From Pedobacter jeongneungensis (lineage in GTDB: Bacteria > Bacteroidota > Bacteroidia > Sphingobacteriales > Sphingobacteriaceae), in the NCBI RefSeq assembly GCF_000633455.1, contig NZ_AYMG01000028.1, positions 1 through 64,000 on the forward strand: 64,000 nucleotides of DNA, written 5' to 3'. Position 1 is the first letter of the stretch; each line of letters opens with the position of its first letter. Below are positions 1 through 7,398 of the stretch, piece by piece. A program made the position numbers and the translations under genes. The notes below the pieces were generated by a model. It was not told the DNA's origin and did not search any database. It worked only from the letters and a program-made list of their open reading frames with translations.

Positions 1-80
1 AAAATAAATTTTATTTTTTCATTCTCTTTTTCTTCTTTTCCTCTATTTCAATATGCTGGCGTTAACCAGCTTTCCGTTCT

Positions 81-214
81 TCCGAACCGGGCTGCAAAGG
101 TAGCAATCTTTTTCTCTTTAACAATATTTATTTTAAAATAAATCATGCCCTCCATCTCTCTAAGCCATCCTTTCAACTAAAACCCTTCCTCCGAAGCGGG
201 ATGCAAAAGTAGGA
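81..214. repeat. Two copies of a TCCGAAnCGGG-TGCAAA motif
   Basis: The motif TCCGAAnCGGGnTGCAAA followed by rGTAG occurs at 81-103 and again at 190-212 in the same orientation, about 109 bases apart. Read on the minus strand, the first copy contains TACCTTTG, a perfect -7 box for the Bacteroidota sigma factor, and the second contains the close variant TACTTTTG. They may be minus-strand promoters for something outside the window or just repeat elements. Confidence 0.5.
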
Positions 215-410
215 AAAATATCATTGCTTCCAAAGGTTTTTCATAGAATACCATAGCGTTTAACGTAAACGCATGGTTTACAAGCAGAAAAAGTTTTGCT
301 TTGCTTAAAACTTTTTGAAAGAACAGGTGTTTAGCGCGGGTTTACCAAACCTATCAGGTTTCAAAAACGGGATAGGTTTAGGCACAATAACCGTTAAAAC
401 TTCCGAAATA

Positions 411-710
411 CCTGCCCACCTAAACCCGATCCGATAGCTATCGGATGAAATGGAAAGCCCAAAGCGAAGCGAGGACTTGGAATGAAAAGCGGGAACAAAC
501 TTAGATAGTAGCACAATAACTGCTTTGCTGAAAAAATAGCTAGACTTACCGAAGTTCTCCTGTGCCCAGGCCTTTCAAACTGCAGAAGCACCTGCCCACC
601 TAAACCCGATAGCAGCGAAAACACGAAAGTGAGGAACGAACCGAGGCTTTGAAGCGGATAGCGGGAGCAAACTTACATGGTAACACCTAAACTGCTTTGT
701 TAAAAAACAG
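411..710. repeat. Tandem duplication of a dispersed repeat unit
   Basis: Positions 411-430 and 591-610 are identical over 20 bases. Each copy ends with a similar tail (gcgggaacaaactt near 490 and gcgggagcaaactt near 661), then a similar run to about 540 and 710. The period is about 170-180 bases. The core (taaacccgat ... gcggga) recurs in the 50.1-50.9 kb tandem array, so this is a genome-wide repeat rather than a local structure. Confidence 0.6.
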
Positions 711-815
711 ACATACTTATATAGTATATAAGTGTACCGTATATATATGTTAAAATTTGTTAACTGTTATATTGTACTGAATTGCTTTGCATAGCTTAGC
801 GGCGAATTGTTTTTA

Positions 816-845
816 TTGATGTTATCGTATTATTAATTATCTTTG
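816..845 (+). promoter_or_regulatory. bamD promoter, nearly leaderless
   Basis: TTG at 816-818, a 19-base spacer and TATCTTTG at 838-845 match the Bacteroidota -33/-7 promoter (TTTG or TTG and TAnnTTTG). The ATG of bamD follows only 4 bases after the -7 box. Transcription in this phylum normally starts a few bases beyond the box, so the message probably begins at or next to the start codon. Confidence 0.6.
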
Positions 846-849
846 CAGA

Positions 850-1797
850 ATGTTTAAAGTTAAACACTTAATTATTTTAGTATTTGTTGCCGCTCTGGGT
901 ATTGCGGGTTGTAAAAGTCGTTTCGAGAAATTGAGAGCGAGTAATGACGTTGCAAAAAAATACCAGGAGGCGCTTCGTTTGTATAATAAACGCGATTACA
1001 GTAAAGCTTTGGTGCTTTTTGAAGATCTTTCTCAAAAATACCGTGGTCGTGCAGAAGCTGAGGATCTGAATTACTATTATGCTTATACACTATATAGATT
1101 AAGTGATTACACCACTGCGAGATATCAGTTTAAAAGCTTTGCAGATACCTACCCTGCGAGTAAAAACGCAGAAGAAGCGAGGTATATGGGTGCTTACTGT
1201 TTCTATTTAGAATCTCCGGCTTTCTCTTTAGATCAGGAAAATACTTATAAAGCGATTGATGCATTGCAATTATTCATCAACTTATATCCTACCAGCGATC
1301 GTGCTGCTGCAGCGGGTAAATATATTGCTACTTTAAGGGGCAAATTAGAAGACAAAGCCTTTGAAAATGCCAAAATGTACTTAACTACCGGTCCAAGTAA
1401 TGTTGATAATTACAGGGCTGCTGTTATTGCTTTAAAAAATGCGCAAAGAGATTTCCCGGATATTAAATATGCAGAGGAAATGGACTTCCTGATGATCAGG
1501 GCACAATATTTATACGCGAAAAACAGTTATGTTATCCGTCAGGAAGACCGTTATAATGAAGCACTTGCTTTATATACCGAGTTTACTGAAAACCACCCAG
1601 GCAGCAAATTTACGAAAGATGCAAAAGGACTTAAGGATGATGTTGAAGCGGGTATTGTAGCTACCAAACAAGAACTGGCATTATATGCTGCCGATCAGGA
1701 AAAATACAAGCAAATGCTTATCAGAACCGGTAAATTAAAAGATACTGCTTCTGCAAAGCCAACGAATGCAGATAATACGAATATTAAAAACAAGTAA
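850..1797 (+). CDS. bamD: BamD outer-membrane assembly lipoprotein
   Basis: Essential lipoprotein partner of BamA in the outer-membrane protein insertion machine, held on the periplasmic face of the outer membrane. The first 20 residues form a lipoprotein signal ending in GIAGC, so Cys21 is the lipidated residue. The rest is helical tetratricopeptide-like repeat (for example the EALRLYNKRDYSKALVLF stretch and the later EALALYTEFTENHPGSKF stretch), as in the BamD/YfiO family, with a Lys/Asn-rich tail. At 315 residues it is slightly longer than the E. coli protein. rpoZ follows after 3 bases, so the two are co-transcribed; bamD next to rpoZ and coaBC is the usual Bacteroidota order. Confidence 0.93.
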   Translation: MFKVKHLIILVFVAALGIAGCKSRFEKLRASNDVAKKYQEALRLYNKRDYSKALVLFEDLSQKYRGRAEAEDLNYYYAYTLYRLSDYTTARYQFKSFADTYPASKNAEEARYMGAYCFYLESPAFSLDQENTYKAIDALQLFINLYPTSDRAAAAGKYIATLRGKLEDKAFENAKMYLTTGPSNVDNYRAAVIALKNAQRDFPDIKYAEEMDFLMIRAQYLYAKNSYVIRQEDRYNEALALYTEFTENHPGSKFTKDAKGLKDDVEAGIVATKQELALYAADQEKYKQMLIRTGKLKDTASAKPTNADNTNIKNK

Positions 1798-1800
1798 TAC

Positions 1801-2127
1801 ATGAATACTAACAAACCTGCTGTACCAAATACTACAGTAACCAGAAACGTACACGATTTAGATAAAACTACTGATAATTTATACGAATCATTAGTGGTGA
1901 TTGCTAAAAGGGCAAATCAGATCTCGAACAACGTTAAAGAGGAGTTACACGGTAAATTGGCAGAATTTGCTTCTAGCAACGACAATTTGGAAGAAATTTT
2001 CGAAAATCGTGAGCAGATTGAAATCAGCAAGCACTACGAGCGTATGCCTAAGCCTGTTTTGGTTGCTATTGATGAATTTTTGAATGAGAAAATTTATCAC
2101 AGAAATCCTGCTAAAGAACAAAAGTAA
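1801..2127 (+). CDS. rpoZ: RNA polymerase omega subunit (Rpb6-like)
   Basis: Small accessory subunit that helps fold and hold beta-prime in RNA polymerase. The 108-residue protein has the Bacteroidota version of the omega/Rpb6 fold: a helical segment with SLVVIAKRANQIS (about residues 30-43) and a charged C-terminal half. Bacteroidota omega is poorly similar to the E. coli protein, so the call rests on this segment, the length and the fixed position between bamD and coaBC. The start lies 3 bases after the bamD stop, which suggests translational coupling. Confidence 0.88.
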   Translation: MNTNKPAVPNTTVTRNVHDLDKTTDNLYESLVVIAKRANQISNNVKEELHGKLAEFASSNDNLEEIFENREQIEISKHYERMPKPVLVAIDEFLNEKIYHRNPAKEQK

Positions 2128-2200
2128 ATGGCATAGCGCATAGCGTTTAGGGCAAAGCGTTTAGCACTACGCTCTATGCTCCATGCCTTATCTACTCTGC
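2128..2200. repeat. Degenerate GCGTTTAGC-type dispersed repeat
   Basis: The gap between rpoZ and coaBC is filled by repeated 'agcgcatagcgtttag' and 'gcgtttagcactacgctc' phrases. Similar low-complexity phrases occur near 4336-4368, 49314-49375, 52580-52645 and 63530-63560. It gives an in-frame extension upstream of coaBC that should not be taken as protein. Confidence 0.5.
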
Positions 2201-2205
2201 GCATT

Positions 2206-3402
2206 ATGCTAAAAAATAAAAATATAATCCTTGGCGTTTGCGGTAGCATTGCGGCATATAAGTCGGCTTTTTTGGTTCGACTGCTCGTTAAAGCTGGTGC
2301 AAACGTAAAGGTTATTCTTACCCCTGATGGTGCTAATTTCATTACACCACTAACCCTTGCTACGCTTTCTAAAAACCCTGTTTATACACAATATTTCGAA
2401 GAAGAAACGGGTGTTTGGAGCAATCATGTTGAATTAGGTCTCTGGGCCGATCTCATCATCATCGCTCCGGTAAGTGCCAATACTTTGGCCAAACTGGCAA
2501 CGGGAATCTGTGATAATTTATTAACAGCGGTTTATCTTTCGGCCAAATGCCCGGTGTATGTTGCACCTGCAATGGACCTGGATATGTGGAAACACGAAAC
2601 TACTCAAAGTAATATTGAACGGATTATTAGTTTCGGAAATACGGTTATTGCTCCTGCCAATGGCGAACTTGCGAGCGGGCTTTGGGGCGAAGGCCGAATG
2701 GCTGAACCTGAAGAAATTGTTTCTTTTCTGGACAATGCCATTAAGAAATCATCTCCATTATTTGGCAAAAAAGTAATGGTTACCGCTGGTCCTACTTACG
2801 AAGCTATCGATCCTGTCCGTTTTATTGGTAACCATTCGTCAGGCAAAATGGGTTTCGCCATTGCTGATGAATTAGCTAAGCTGGGTGCCGATGTTACTTT
2901 AATTGCCGGACCAACTGCGCAAAAAGTTACTCAAAGTTTAAAAAGAATTGATGTGGTGAGTGCCCGGGAGATGTTCGATGCCTGTACTTTAGTTTTCCCT
3001 GAAAGCGATATCACGGTGATGTGCGCAGCCGTAGCCGATTATCGCCCGAAACAAGTGGCCACACAAAAAATCAAAAAACAAGATAGCGACCTGGTTTTAG
3101 AACTGGAAAAAACCACCGATATTCTTGCCTCATTGGGCAGAGAAAAAAAGGCGAATCAAATTCTGGTTGGCTTTGCTTTAGAAACCAATGATGAAGAGAA
3201 TTATGCAAAAGGCAAACTGGAGAAGAAAAACCTTGATCTTGTCGTTTTAAATTCTTTAAATGATAAGGGTGCAGGTTTTAAATCAGATACCAATAAAATT
3301 ACTATTTTTAACAAAGCTTTAGAACGGACTGTATTCGAGATGAAATCGAAAACCGACGTGGCTAAAGATATTTGTACTGCCATTTTAAAAATTGCGAAAT
3401 GA
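2206..3402 (+). CDS. coaBC: Bifunctional CoaBC
   Basis: Makes 4'-phosphopantetheine for coenzyme A: the CoaB half joins cysteine to 4'-phosphopantothenate (CTP-dependent) and the CoaC half, an FMN flavoprotein, decarboxylates the product. CoaC is N-terminal (about residues 1-180): GVCGSIAAYKS, catalytic His in WSNHVELG, PVSANT and the substrate clamp PAMDLDMW. The usual Asn of PAMNxxMW is Asp here. CoaB follows with GPTYEAIDPVRFI, GNHSSGKMG and AAVADYRP. I chose ATG 2206 over an in-frame ATG 30 bases upstream because the upstream codons lie in a dispersed repeat and the protein then starts directly with MLKNKNIILGV. Its stop overlaps the next start (ATGA). Confidence 0.93.
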   Translation: MLKNKNIILGVCGSIAAYKSAFLVRLLVKAGANVKVILTPDGANFITPLTLATLSKNPVYTQYFEEETGVWSNHVELGLWADLIIIAPVSANTLAKLATGICDNLLTAVYLSAKCPVYVAPAMDLDMWKHETTQSNIERIISFGNTVIAPANGELASGLWGEGRMAEPEEIVSFLDNAIKKSSPLFGKKVMVTAGPTYEAIDPVRFIGNHSSGKMGFAIADELAKLGADVTLIAGPTAQKVTQSLKRIDVVSAREMFDACTLVFPESDITVMCAAVADYRPKQVATQKIKKQDSDLVLELEKTTDILASLGREKKANQILVGFALETNDEENYAKGKLEKKNLDLVVLNSLNDKGAGFKSDTNKITIFNKALERTVFEMKSKTDVAKDICTAILKIAK

Positions 3403-4292
3403 TAAAAAAGATTTTTTGGATATTGTTATTGGTTAGTTTCGGTAAAGTACACGCGCAGGAGTTAAACGCAAGGGTAACTTTACTGGCCCCACAGGTTTCG
3501 AACATCAGTAAACCAACTTTAGACGCCTTACAAAAAACAATCCGCGATTTTTTAAACAACAATAAATTCAGTAACGAAAGTTATAAACCACAGGAACGTA
3601 TTGAGTGCAGTTTTGTCATTACCATCAACTCGTGGGATGGTGGCTCTGGTTATACTGCCGAGGCACAGATTCAAAGTAGTCGTCCGGTTTTTAACAGTTC
3701 TTACAACAGTACACTGCTAAACATGAGTGATAAAAATTTTGATTTCAGCTATCTTGATGGTTCTACCATTGATTTTTCTGATCAGAATTACATTTCTAAT
3801 ATCAGTGCCCTCCTCACCTACTATGCTTACACCATCATCGGGATGGATAAAGACAGTTTTAGCAAAATGGGCGGGACACCTTTTTATAAAAAAGCACAGA
3901 ACATTATCAATTTAGCACAGGCATCGGGCAATACAGGCTGGAAAGCTGCTGATGGTTTACGCAACCGTTTTTGGTTTAACGAAAATGTACTGAACCCTAT
4001 ATTTAGCGAATTACGCAATTTCATTTATAGCTACCACCTAAACGGATTGGATCAGCTTACGGATAATGATAAAGGTTTAACCCAGATTGTGGCTGCCCTA
4101 CCTGCTCTTCAGCAAATGGACAAACAAAAACTAGGTTCTATTTTTCCGAATGTTTATTTCGCTTCTAAGGCAGAAGAAATAACAAACGTCCTTTCTAAAT
4201 TAAATGGACAGGAGCGCATGAAAGCCTACAACATGCTGGCAGAAATCGATCCGGCCAATATTGGTAAGTATGAAGGACTGAAGAAGAATTAG
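3399..4292 (+). CDS. porD: DUF4835 family protein (PorD-like)
   Basis: Secreted protein of a Bacteroidota-specific family (DUF4835), which some annotations name PorD because of a link with type IX secretion and gliding; the biochemical role is not known. Residues 1-19 are a signal peptide (MIKKIFWILLLVSF ... HAQ). The mature part has no cysteine-rich or enzymatic motif that I recognise. The ATG at 3399 overlaps the coaBC stop by 4 bases, and coaBC-DUF4835 adjacency is widespread in the phylum, so the two are co-translated. An earlier in-frame start (3372) would lie inside coaBC and delay the signal peptide. No terminator is obvious after the stop. Confidence 0.8.
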   Translation: MIKKIFWILLLVSFGKVHAQELNARVTLLAPQVSNISKPTLDALQKTIRDFLNNNKFSNESYKPQERIECSFVITINSWDGGSGYTAEAQIQSSRPVFNSSYNSTLLNMSDKNFDFSYLDGSTIDFSDQNYISNISALLTYYAYTIIGMDKDSFSKMGGTPFYKKAQNIINLAQASGNTGWKAADGLRNRFWFNENVLNPIFSELRNFIYSYHLNGLDQLTDNDKGLTQIVAALPALQQMDKQKLGSIFPNVYFASKAEEITNVLSKLNGQERMKAYNMLAEIDPANIGKYEGLKKN

Positions 4293-4387
4293 TTTTTTTG
4301 GGTTAACTGGTTAATAGTTTAAATCGGTTAATCGACCCGCAATACGCCTAACGCCATACGCTAAACTAGCTCATTTTTGCTTGCAGA

Positions 4388-4495
4388 CATTTTTTAGAAA
4401 AGCATGTTCAGTATTTCAATTAAGGTTAGCCCTGCTTTTGTTCATACACCTTCAGGCCTTAAACACGGGCCGGTATCCACATCAATCAGGTTTAA
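4388..4495. repeat. Diverged copy of the 321-bp dispersed repeat
   Basis: The gene-free interval 4293-4670 contains a stretch alignable by eye with each unit of the array at 50.1-50.9 kb: 'tttttagaaaagca', 'ggttag.cc.gc', 'ttcatacacct.caggcctt', 'cggtatcc' and 'ggttta' occur in the same order. Identity looks near 70 percent. The rest of the interval is AT-rich with 'ggttaa' phrases and has no gene. Confidence 0.6.
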
Positions 4496-4670
4496 TAACT
4501 TGAGGTAGTTTTTCATAGGTGGGGTTTTTCTTTCTAAAGTCTAACAGGCATGCAACATTCTACCCTCCGCTGCGTCTTATCTCCAAACAAGCTTTTTTAA
4601 CTTTGTGCGCAGTTAACTGATTAACCAGTTTCAACAATTAACCAATAAAGTTAAAAATTTGTTAAAATAT

Positions 4671-4718
4671 TTTGTTATTACGAATATCTTCGTACATTTG
4701 ATTACGAAATAATTCGTA
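4671..4718 (+). promoter_or_regulatory. blaI promoter with two BlaI-type operators
   Basis: TTTG at 4671-4674 and TACATTTG at 4693-4700 (18-base spacer) form a Bacteroidota promoter. Two perfect palindromes of the form TACGAA-N4-TTCGTA lie at 4679-4694 and 4703-4718, centre to centre 24 bases. The first fills the spacer and overlaps the -7 box; the second covers the expected transcription start. This is the arrangement expected for autorepression by the BlaI-family protein encoded 14 bases downstream. Confidence 0.75.
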
Positions 4719-4731
4719 CAACCTGTAACAT

Positions 4732-5103
4732 ATGAGCAATCACAACATCAAACCAACAGAAGGTGAAATGGAAATCCTTCAGGTGCTTTGGCAAAAAGGT
4801 AACGCCACGGTAAGAGAAGTGCATGAGGCATTGAATAAAAAAGACTCTGGTTATACCACTACCCTAAAGCTAATGCAAATTTTGCACGAAAAAGGAATGG
4901 TAGAAAGAGATACGAACCAAAAAACGCATATATACAAAGCATTGGTTAGCCAGGATAAAACTGAAAAACAATTGGTAACCAAAATGATCGACAATGTATT
5001 TAACGGATCGGCGGCAAGATTGGTGATGCAGGCTTTAGGTAATCACAGTGCCAGTGCGGATGAAATTGATGAAATCAAAAAATATTTAGATAGCCTTAAG
5101 TAA
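4732..5103 (+). CDS. BlaI/MecI/CopY family repressor
   Basis: Winged-helix DNA-binding repressor (123 residues, normal length). It opens with IKPTEGEMEILQVLWQKGNATVREVHEALN, the typical first helix and HTH entry, then a recognition helix in DSGYTTTLKLMQILHEKGMVERD and a C-terminal dimerisation helix region (TEKQLVTKMIDNVFNGSAARLVMQAL). In the family, repression ends when the repressor is cleaved after signalling by a partner M56 membrane peptidase; such a protein is encoded 94 bases downstream on the same strand. Two palindromic operators lie directly upstream. Not evidence for beta-lactam resistance: no beta-lactamase is nearby. Confidence 0.92.
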   Translation: MSNHNIKPTEGEMEILQVLWQKGNATVREVHEALNKKDSGYTTTLKLMQILHEKGMVERDTNQKTHIYKALVSQDKTEKQLVTKMIDNVFNGSAARLVMQALGNHSASADEIDEIKKYLDSLK

Positions 5104-5197
5104 GGTTAAGTTGAAGGTTGAAAAGTGTAGGGTTTGGGTCCCTAATAAACATTAACATTTTCGGTTTATCCCGGCATAAAAAATTAAAACCACCGTT

Positions 5198-7297
5198 ATG
5201 GAAACTTTATTACAACAGTTTATCAAAGCATTTGGATGGAGCATTTTAAATTCACTTTGGCAAAGTGCTATTATTTATGGCATCCTGTTTATCATCATGC
5301 TAAGCATACCAAAGCTGGCAGCAAAATATAAGCACAACCTTGCTTTTGGTGCCATCATTTTAATGTTTATTGGCTTTGCCTATAATTTCATTAATCAGTT
5401 AATACAAGGCTTGAGTAGCCAGGCGCCTGCCATCAATCTTCAAAATATACAGGTTTACCAATATTTTAATAACCTGCCACCAAGCTTTAGCAGCAAAGCA
5501 GAACAGTATTTCCCTATTGTGGTAGCTTTTTATGCGATTGGCATTGTCCTTCAGTTATTTGTGATTGTTAAAGGTTATGGTCAGCTTTCTAAATTGAAAA
5601 AGGAAAGTTTAAGTGCCATTCCTGATAGCTGGAAAGCCATTTTCGAACAGGTAACAGCCCATCTTAAAATCAAGAAAGCCATTAAATTTCATTTGTCGTC
5701 TATTGTTAATGTACCTTTGGTTATCGGTTATTTAAAACCTGTAGTATTATTTCCTTTGGCGCTGGTTAATCAATTAGATAACGATCAGGTAGAAGCCATC
5801 TTAATCCATGAACTATCGCACATCAGAAGGAACGATTTCTTACTCAACCTGATTAAAACGGCAATCGAAACCTTATTGTTCTACAATCCATTTGTTTGGA
5901 TGGCTGGTAGGTTTATACACATAGAGCGCGAACACGCCTGTGATGACCTGGTTTTGAAAATTACCGGAAAACCGTTGAACTATGCCCATGCCCTGCTTAA
6001 ACTCGAGCTCCTCAAAGATAAAAACAGTCCGGCCTATGCACTAGCTGCAACAGGTAAGACCCAAAATTTATATCAACGCATTAAAAGAATAACCAACATG
6101 AAAACAAATTATTTAAACGCCAAACAGCAAATGGCAGCCCTAACCCTGGGTGTAGCCTGCTTGTTTTCTATAGCCTGGATCAATCCAACCGAAAAGAAAA
6201 AAGAAAGTAAAAAACAACCTAAACAGGAGATTTTGAGCGTACGGTCTGCTAACGGAACCATAAGCCACCTGATCTGTACCGATACCACAAAAAAACGTAA
6301 GATAAAAATTGTAACCATTGATGCAAATGGCAAGAAAACAGAATATAACTCAGTAAAAGAAATGCCTGATAGCTTAAGAAAAGATTTTTACAGGGACGAG
6401 CTTTTTGCTGATAAGGGCATCTATCGCATCCATGCCGATAGTTCATTCAAATTCAGGTTTAACGATTCGTTGGTTCGCAATAAAATTTTCAAAGAGTATA
6501 ATTCACCAGAAGCCCAGGCCAAATGGAAAAAATTTGGTGAAGACATGGCCAAACAATATAACTCACCAGAGGCGCAAGCCAAATGGAAAAAGTTTGGTGA
6601 GGATGTAGCCAAGCAATACAACTCCCCAGAGGCACAAGCCAAATGGAAAAAATTTGGTGAAGAAATGAACAAGAAAATGAACTCACCAGAGGCACAGGCG
6701 AAGTGGAAAAAAATGGGTGAAGACATGGCCAAAGAATTCGGTTCACCAGAGGCGCAGGCAAAATGGAAAAAGATGGGTGAAGATATGGCTGCAAAATTCA
6801 ATACTCCAGAGTTTAGAGCACAATTGGATAACATCAGGATACAAGCTTTGAAATCGGGAGATATGGCTCATTTATCAGGTTTAACACGATTGCAGTCTGA
6901 TTCGATATTTAAAGGAAACAGACATATGCTTACCGGTCCGGACGGTGCTATTTTTTATTACGATAATAACAACAAAGTAAAACAGACTGAAGAATATAAA
7001 AAGCTGAAAGAAAAATTCGACATTGAGGTAAAAGAGCTGAAAGAGAAAATGGAGAAGAAAGAGAAAAAAGAAAAAGTTGAAGGTGGTAACAAAAGTTCAC
7101 AAATCAGTCCTGCTGTTATGATTTACAACAATAAAGATTTTTCAGATCCTGTTAAAACATTGAAAATTGAGAATGCAGTGGTAACATACAAAAAAGCTGA
7201 TTTTAAAAATGCAGATCAACTCGCGGTAAAAAGCTTTGTAAAAAATGGCAACCTAACCATTGCCAATAACAATGCAATCAGCATTTCGATAAAATAA
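5198..7297 (+). CDS. M56 (BlaR1-like) metallopeptidase with 20-residue repeats
   Basis: Membrane zinc peptidase paired with the BlaI-type repressor just upstream; in the family it senses an envelope signal and triggers repressor cleavage. N-terminal membrane segments lie near residues 15-38, 48-66, 105-125 and about 312-328. The zinc motif is HELSH (204-208), followed by IEREHACDDLVL (242-253) with the third ligand. After the last membrane segment comes a long exported C-terminal part, not a penicillin-binding sensor domain. It carries five near-identical 20-residue repeats (434-533, SPEAQAKWKK core), a degenerate sixth, and a Lys/Glu-rich helix (about 600-630). The unusual C-terminus suggests a sensor for something other than beta-lactams. 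A hairpin terminator follows. Confidence 0.88.
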   Translation: METLLQQFIKAFGWSILNSLWQSAIIYGILFIIMLSIPKLAAKYKHNLAFGAIILMFIGFAYNFINQLIQGLSSQAPAINLQNIQVYQYFNNLPPSFSSKAEQYFPIVVAFYAIGIVLQLFVIVKGYGQLSKLKKESLSAIPDSWKAIFEQVTAHLKIKKAIKFHLSSIVNVPLVIGYLKPVVLFPLALVNQLDNDQVEAILIHELSHIRRNDFLLNLIKTAIETLLFYNPFVWMAGRFIHIEREHACDDLVLKITGKPLNYAHALLKLELLKDKNSPAYALAATGKTQNLYQRIKRITNMKTNYLNAKQQMAALTLGVACLFSIAWINPTEKKKESKKQPKQEILSVRSANGTISHLICTDTTKKRKIKIVTIDANGKKTEYNSVKEMPDSLRKDFYRDELFADKGIYRIHADSSFKFRFNDSLVRNKIFKEYNSPEAQAKWKKFGEDMAKQYNSPEAQAKWKKFGEDVAKQYNSPEAQAKWKKFGEEMNKKMNSPEAQAKWKKMGEDMAKEFGSPEAQAKWKKMGEDMAAKFNTPEFRAQLDNIRIQALKSGDMAHLSGLTRLQSDSIFKGNRHMLTGPDGAIFYYDNNNKVKQTEEYKKLKEKFDIEVKELKEKMEKKEKKEKVEGGNKSSQISPAVMIYNNKDFSDPVKTLKIENAVVTYKKADFKNADQLAVKSFVKNGNLTIANNNAISISIK
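6497..6796 (+). repeat. Five in-frame 60-bp tandem repeats
   Basis: Five consecutive 60-bp units start at 6497, 6557, 6617, 6677 and 6737, each encoding [Y/M/F]-x-SPEAQAKWKK-[F/M]-GE. A diverged sixth unit begins at 6797 (FNTPEFRAQLDNI). Unit length is exactly 20 codons, so gain or loss of units keeps the frame. Differences are mostly at third positions and at the ends of the unit. Confidence 0.95.
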
Positions 7298-7323
7298 AAC
7301 TACACACAACCAAACAGATTATG

Positions 7324-7358
7324 AAACAGCGGAGATTATTCTTCGCTGTTTTTGTTTT
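7324..7358 (+). terminator. Terminator after the M56 gene
   Basis: AACAGCGGAGA at 7325-7335 pairs with TCTTCGCTGTT at 7340-7350 (11-bp stem with one G-U pair and a short loop), followed by TTTGTTTTG. It lies 27 bases past the peptidase stop and separates it from recN. Confidence 0.75.
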
Positions 7359-7384
7359 GTACTGGCCTGTTGAATAAATTTTAA

Positions 7385-7392
7385 TATTTTTG
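7385..7392 (+). promoter_or_regulatory. recN -7 promoter element
   Basis: TATTTTTG matches TAnnTTTG and ends 6 bases before the recN ATG. A -33 element at good spacing is not clear (a TTTG at 7356-7359 is 25 bases away). It supports a separate, nearly leaderless recN transcript after the terminator at 7324-7358. Confidence 0.45.
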
Positions 7393-7398
7393 CTTAGT

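Larger units (their letters stand above)
1..849. other. Non-coding left end with dispersed repeats
   Basis: No convincing gene is seen here. Short open frames on the minus strand lie over repeats and have no protein-like composition. The stretch contains two short conserved copies near 81-105 and 190-214, and a tandemly duplicated block between about 411 and 710. The last 35 bases hold the bamD promoter. The repeats share the 'taaacccgat ... gcggga' core with the tandem array near 50.1-50.9 kb. Confidence 0.7.

Noticed and set aside
305..624. Two minus-strand open frames of 69 and 76 codons
   Set aside because: They overlap the duplicated dispersed repeat, have biased composition and no promoter; treated as repeat DNA.
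6421..6834. Minus-strand frames of 137 and 101 codons opposite the M56 repeats
   Set aside because: They are the mirror of a 60-bp coding repeat, so periodic open frames arise automatically; sense-strand protein explains the region.
4732..7297. Beta-lactam resistance operon
   Set aside because: Only a BlaI-like repressor and an M56 peptidase are present; there is no beta-lactamase and no penicillin-binding sensor domain in the peptidase.
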